From Bugulina stolonifera (Eukaryota > Bryozoa > Gymnolaemata > Cheilostomatida > Bugulidae): a stretch of DNA of 64,000 nucleotides. Below are positions 61,428-64,000 of this stretch, in pieces; position 1 is the first letter of the stretch; every line of letters starts with the position of its first letter. The position numbers and the translations under genes are program-made. The notes beneath the pieces are model-generated. The model was not told the origin of the DNA, searched no databases, and saw only the letters and a list, made by a program, of their open reading frames with translations. Location: positions 17,500,700-17,564,699 of the forward strand of contig OW285191.1 of NCBI GenBank assembly GCA_935421135.1. The letters run 5' to 3'.

Positions 61428-63758
61428 TGGAGTGTATATCTGCAGTATACTAAAAAGATGCTATAATAGCTCAAAAATAACTCTTAGCCCCACCCCACTG
61501 CTGCTACATGTAGTTTCTCCCTTTGTCACAGCTAACGACTAGTTTTACAATAGAAAGTATTACTAGACACATTTCTATAGTACAGGTACATACATGTATG
61601 TATTTTAATACCAGTCCTTTTACCAGCATCAGAGGAGGAATATCTATGGAAATTCCTGAGAAAATTTACGCTTATGTGTATCCCAAACGTAGCATTATTT
61701 TTGTTTTACCACTGTTGTCTTTCTACTACTATAGACCCTATTGTATCTATTAACACCCATTCTAATTATATCAAATAAATCTAAAATTCAACAGACTAGA
61801 TTTTTTTGATGTAAAATCATATTGCCCAAAAAGTAGTTCACTATTTTCCTAACATACAATTGGAATATTCAGGTCAATGGAGGAAGAGCAGCCTCCCTTA
61901 GAGTATCATCAATTATTACTAGATACCAATGAACACCAGTGGGTGGTTTACTCATACTTGCACTTTTATTCTTTATTGTTGTTTGTAGTTTAGCTCTTTC
62001 ACAAGAACTTATCTCGAATAATTTATATTACACGTAGTTTATTGAAGCCGTGGTTGTGCTACATAGAGTTATCAAGAAGAACATTATTGCTACTGTGAGA
62101 GTTAAAGTGAAAGTGACAGGTGACTACAGTTAGAGGGAGTTGTACACCCTTGATAAAAACTAGATGAGACAACTCCAGAATAGAAAATGAAAAGATCACA
62201 TGAGTGGGAGGGAGAGGAGGGACAATTACATGTAAATACTAAAGACTGTGAGAGACAGACATGAGCGGACAACCAATCTAGAGTACAGCGATGAACATAA
62301 TATAACAAGGAGAGAAATCATTACACATATAGTACAGTGAGCTCATTTTCTTTTCTGTTATTGATTTTCTCTTGATGGTTTCATTGGCAGCCGGGAGGGA
62401 GAGGAGGGACAATTACATGTAAATACTAAAGACTGTGAGAGACAGACATGAGCGGACAACCAATCTAGAGTACAGCGATGAACATAATATAACAAGGAGA
62501 GAAATCATTACACATATAGTACAGTGAGCTCATTTTCTTTTCTGTTATTGATTTTCTCTTGATGGTTTCATTGGCAGCCGGTCTGTAACTCAGGTCTCAC
62601 CTGTTTATGGCTATAAGCAAATAATATGCTACGGTAAAATGAGATACAAATACATAATATATTTGATTGATTTTTAAAAGTACTAGGAATTGTCCTCCTT
62701 TTCCAGTAATCTTCATCTGACACCCGTGTTTACTACTATTATACTGTTCAATTCTCTGTTCTCCGTAGAATGTGTGAGAAAATAAATAGTATACCTGTTT
62801 ACTATATGACCATGTGGGAATAATAATATGTCCATTGAAAACATGCATAAGCCATAATGTGATACTCCATCATACTTTTGAAAAAGCAACCTGACAAACA
62901 TGCTCTACATGCACATGTGTATTACTGAGTGGAGACCTGTTCACAAAACTGACAGGAAATTCTTACCATAGACATAGAAAGTACTGCAACAACTTGCACA
63001 CATTACAAACAGTTGATAATAGTTCGGACTAAGAGCGGCATTTTTTAGAGACAATTGTGGTACTATGCTTTGTTATCTCTTTTACCAGGTGCATCCTCTG
63101 ATAGCATTTAAATTGTATGTACACACACACACTGTATAGACATTGTAAATAAGCTTTGTGTACATGTGTATGACATGACCTCTACTGAGTCAAACACACA
63201 TAAAATACTAAATTATTCTAGTGTCCATAAGTGTAATTGAATATCACATTGTACATAACAAAGTCGTTGAATTATTGCATGTGAAGTTTATAATATCCTT
63301 CTGTATTGACAGCAATTGCAAAACTGGAGCACAAACAATATAATTAATTGTTTCTCATGATATCGATATTGATAGGCCTACTTTTAACCAAACCGTTGTA
63401 AAACTACACTGATATACATGTACACTATAATAAAATAAGTGTTTTTATTGTTGGTATTAAGGCTCTTTCACACTAACTACCTTCCCATGATGAGCACTAG
63501 ACATACAATACATACTAATGTGATGGATGCTATGGAAGCAGCCTTCAAAAGAATAAAATGTGAAACATATTAGCTACGTTTTATACTACATTGTATATGG
63601 GAGCCTCTATTTACTGTTGCAGCGGCTGTATTGACGATCTGACACCTAATAAATAAATCATGTTCATTAAATAGCACTGTTATACTAAATTATAGATGTG
63701 ACATACTGAATCATGTACTTGGTAGCTGTACTCACTTGTTATTGAATCACTAAAGAAT
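61428..63758. other. Intergenic, tandem duplication, no gene seen
   Basis: Between the pentraxin-PAN gene and its apparent paralogue. It holds the poly(A) signal at 61774-61779 and a 187-bp tandem duplication (62206-62580). Frames at 61523-61753, 62597-62848 and 62713-62901 have no support beyond being open. Confidence 0.5.
62206..62580. repeat. 187-bp tandem duplication, apparently identical copies
   Basis: A 187-bp unit starting GGGAGGGAGAGGAGGGACAA and ending TTTCATTGGCAGCC occurs at 62206-62392 and 62393-62579. I found no difference between the copies, so the duplication is either very recent or an assembly artefact. Confidence 0.93.
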
Positions 63759-64000
63759 ATGGCAGCTACGTTATCAGCCATGTTAGATAGCATATTCTAC
63801 AGAAGTATATACATCTATGTAATACTACTCCTGGTAATTATTAACTCTTCAACAGGTAATGTATGCTTGAATATACTAATAATATTTTGCATTAAATAAA
63901 TGCACAAATTGATTATTTACAACATGTAATTACGAGTATATGATATAATGAAATTTTATATTCATGTAAATACAGCAGACAAGATTTGTGTAAACCTATT
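63759..64000 (+). CDS. 5' end of a paralogue of the pentraxin-PAN gene (runs off window)
   Basis: Exon 1 ends at 63855 before GTAATG. Starting from the ATG at 63780 it is 76 nt long in phase 1, exactly like exon 1 of the pentraxin-PAN gene. It encodes MLDSIFYRSIYIYVILLLVI, against MLQTILYKNVHIYIVLLLAI in the neighbour. An in-frame ATG at 63759 would add seven residues. A possible exon 2 begins at 63976 after TACAG and reads ADKICVNL up to the edge. The domain content lies outside the window, so the product is inferred only from the shared leader exon and position. Confidence 0.6.

Overview
The window looks like AT-rich, intron-rich nuclear DNA of an animal. Every gene I could assemble is split by GT-AG introns, and exon phases close exactly over up to 21 exons. 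The protein families (RasGRP, animal haem peroxidase, Ly6/uPAR three-finger proteins, C-type lectin plus sushi, pentraxin plus PAN) are metazoan. An early-branching animal such as a sponge is a guess from style, not a demonstrated fact. No rRNA gene, confident tRNA, CRISPR array or bacterial-type operon was seen.

Layout: (1) 1.2-3.6 kb, + strand, 3' part of an unrecognised single-pass membrane protein. (2) 5.0-12.7 kb, +, a complete seven-exon gene for a secreted or GPI-anchored C-type lectin with two sushi domains. (3) 15.4-19.1 kb, +, a four-exon gene for an unrecognised charged protein. (4) 23.1-30.2 kb, +, a 21-exon animal haem peroxidase whose haem-ester carboxylates both appear replaced. 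(5) 31.6-48.4 kb, six small three-exon Ly6/uPAR genes (called LU1-LU6 here). LU1 and LU2 are on the minus strand and are bracketed by two inverted copies of a ~530-bp MITE; LU3-LU6 are on the plus strand. (6) 48.9-57.1 kb, minus strand, a 16-exon RasGRP-type Ras exchange factor. (7) 58.5-61.4 kb, +, a six-exon secreted pentraxin-like plus PAN protein, followed at 63.8 kb by the first exon of an apparent paralogue that runs off the window.

Shared theme: apart from the RasGRP and the unrecognised gene at 15-19 kb, the proteins are secreted, GPI-anchored or membrane-bound and come from recognition or innate-defence families (lectin, sushi, Ly6, pentraxin, peroxidase). A role in surface recognition or immunity is therefore an inference from families and clustering. 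The cluster shows active turnover: tandem duplicates, an exon pair diverging at very different speeds, a duplicated promoter block, an apparent inversion between MITEs, a triplicated splice acceptor and several minisatellites.

All exon boundaries were read by eye from splice motifs, reading frame and family resemblance. No alignment or search was run. Intergenic stretches hold mainly dispersed short inverted-repeat elements, AT-rich sequence and frequent ACATGT palindromes.
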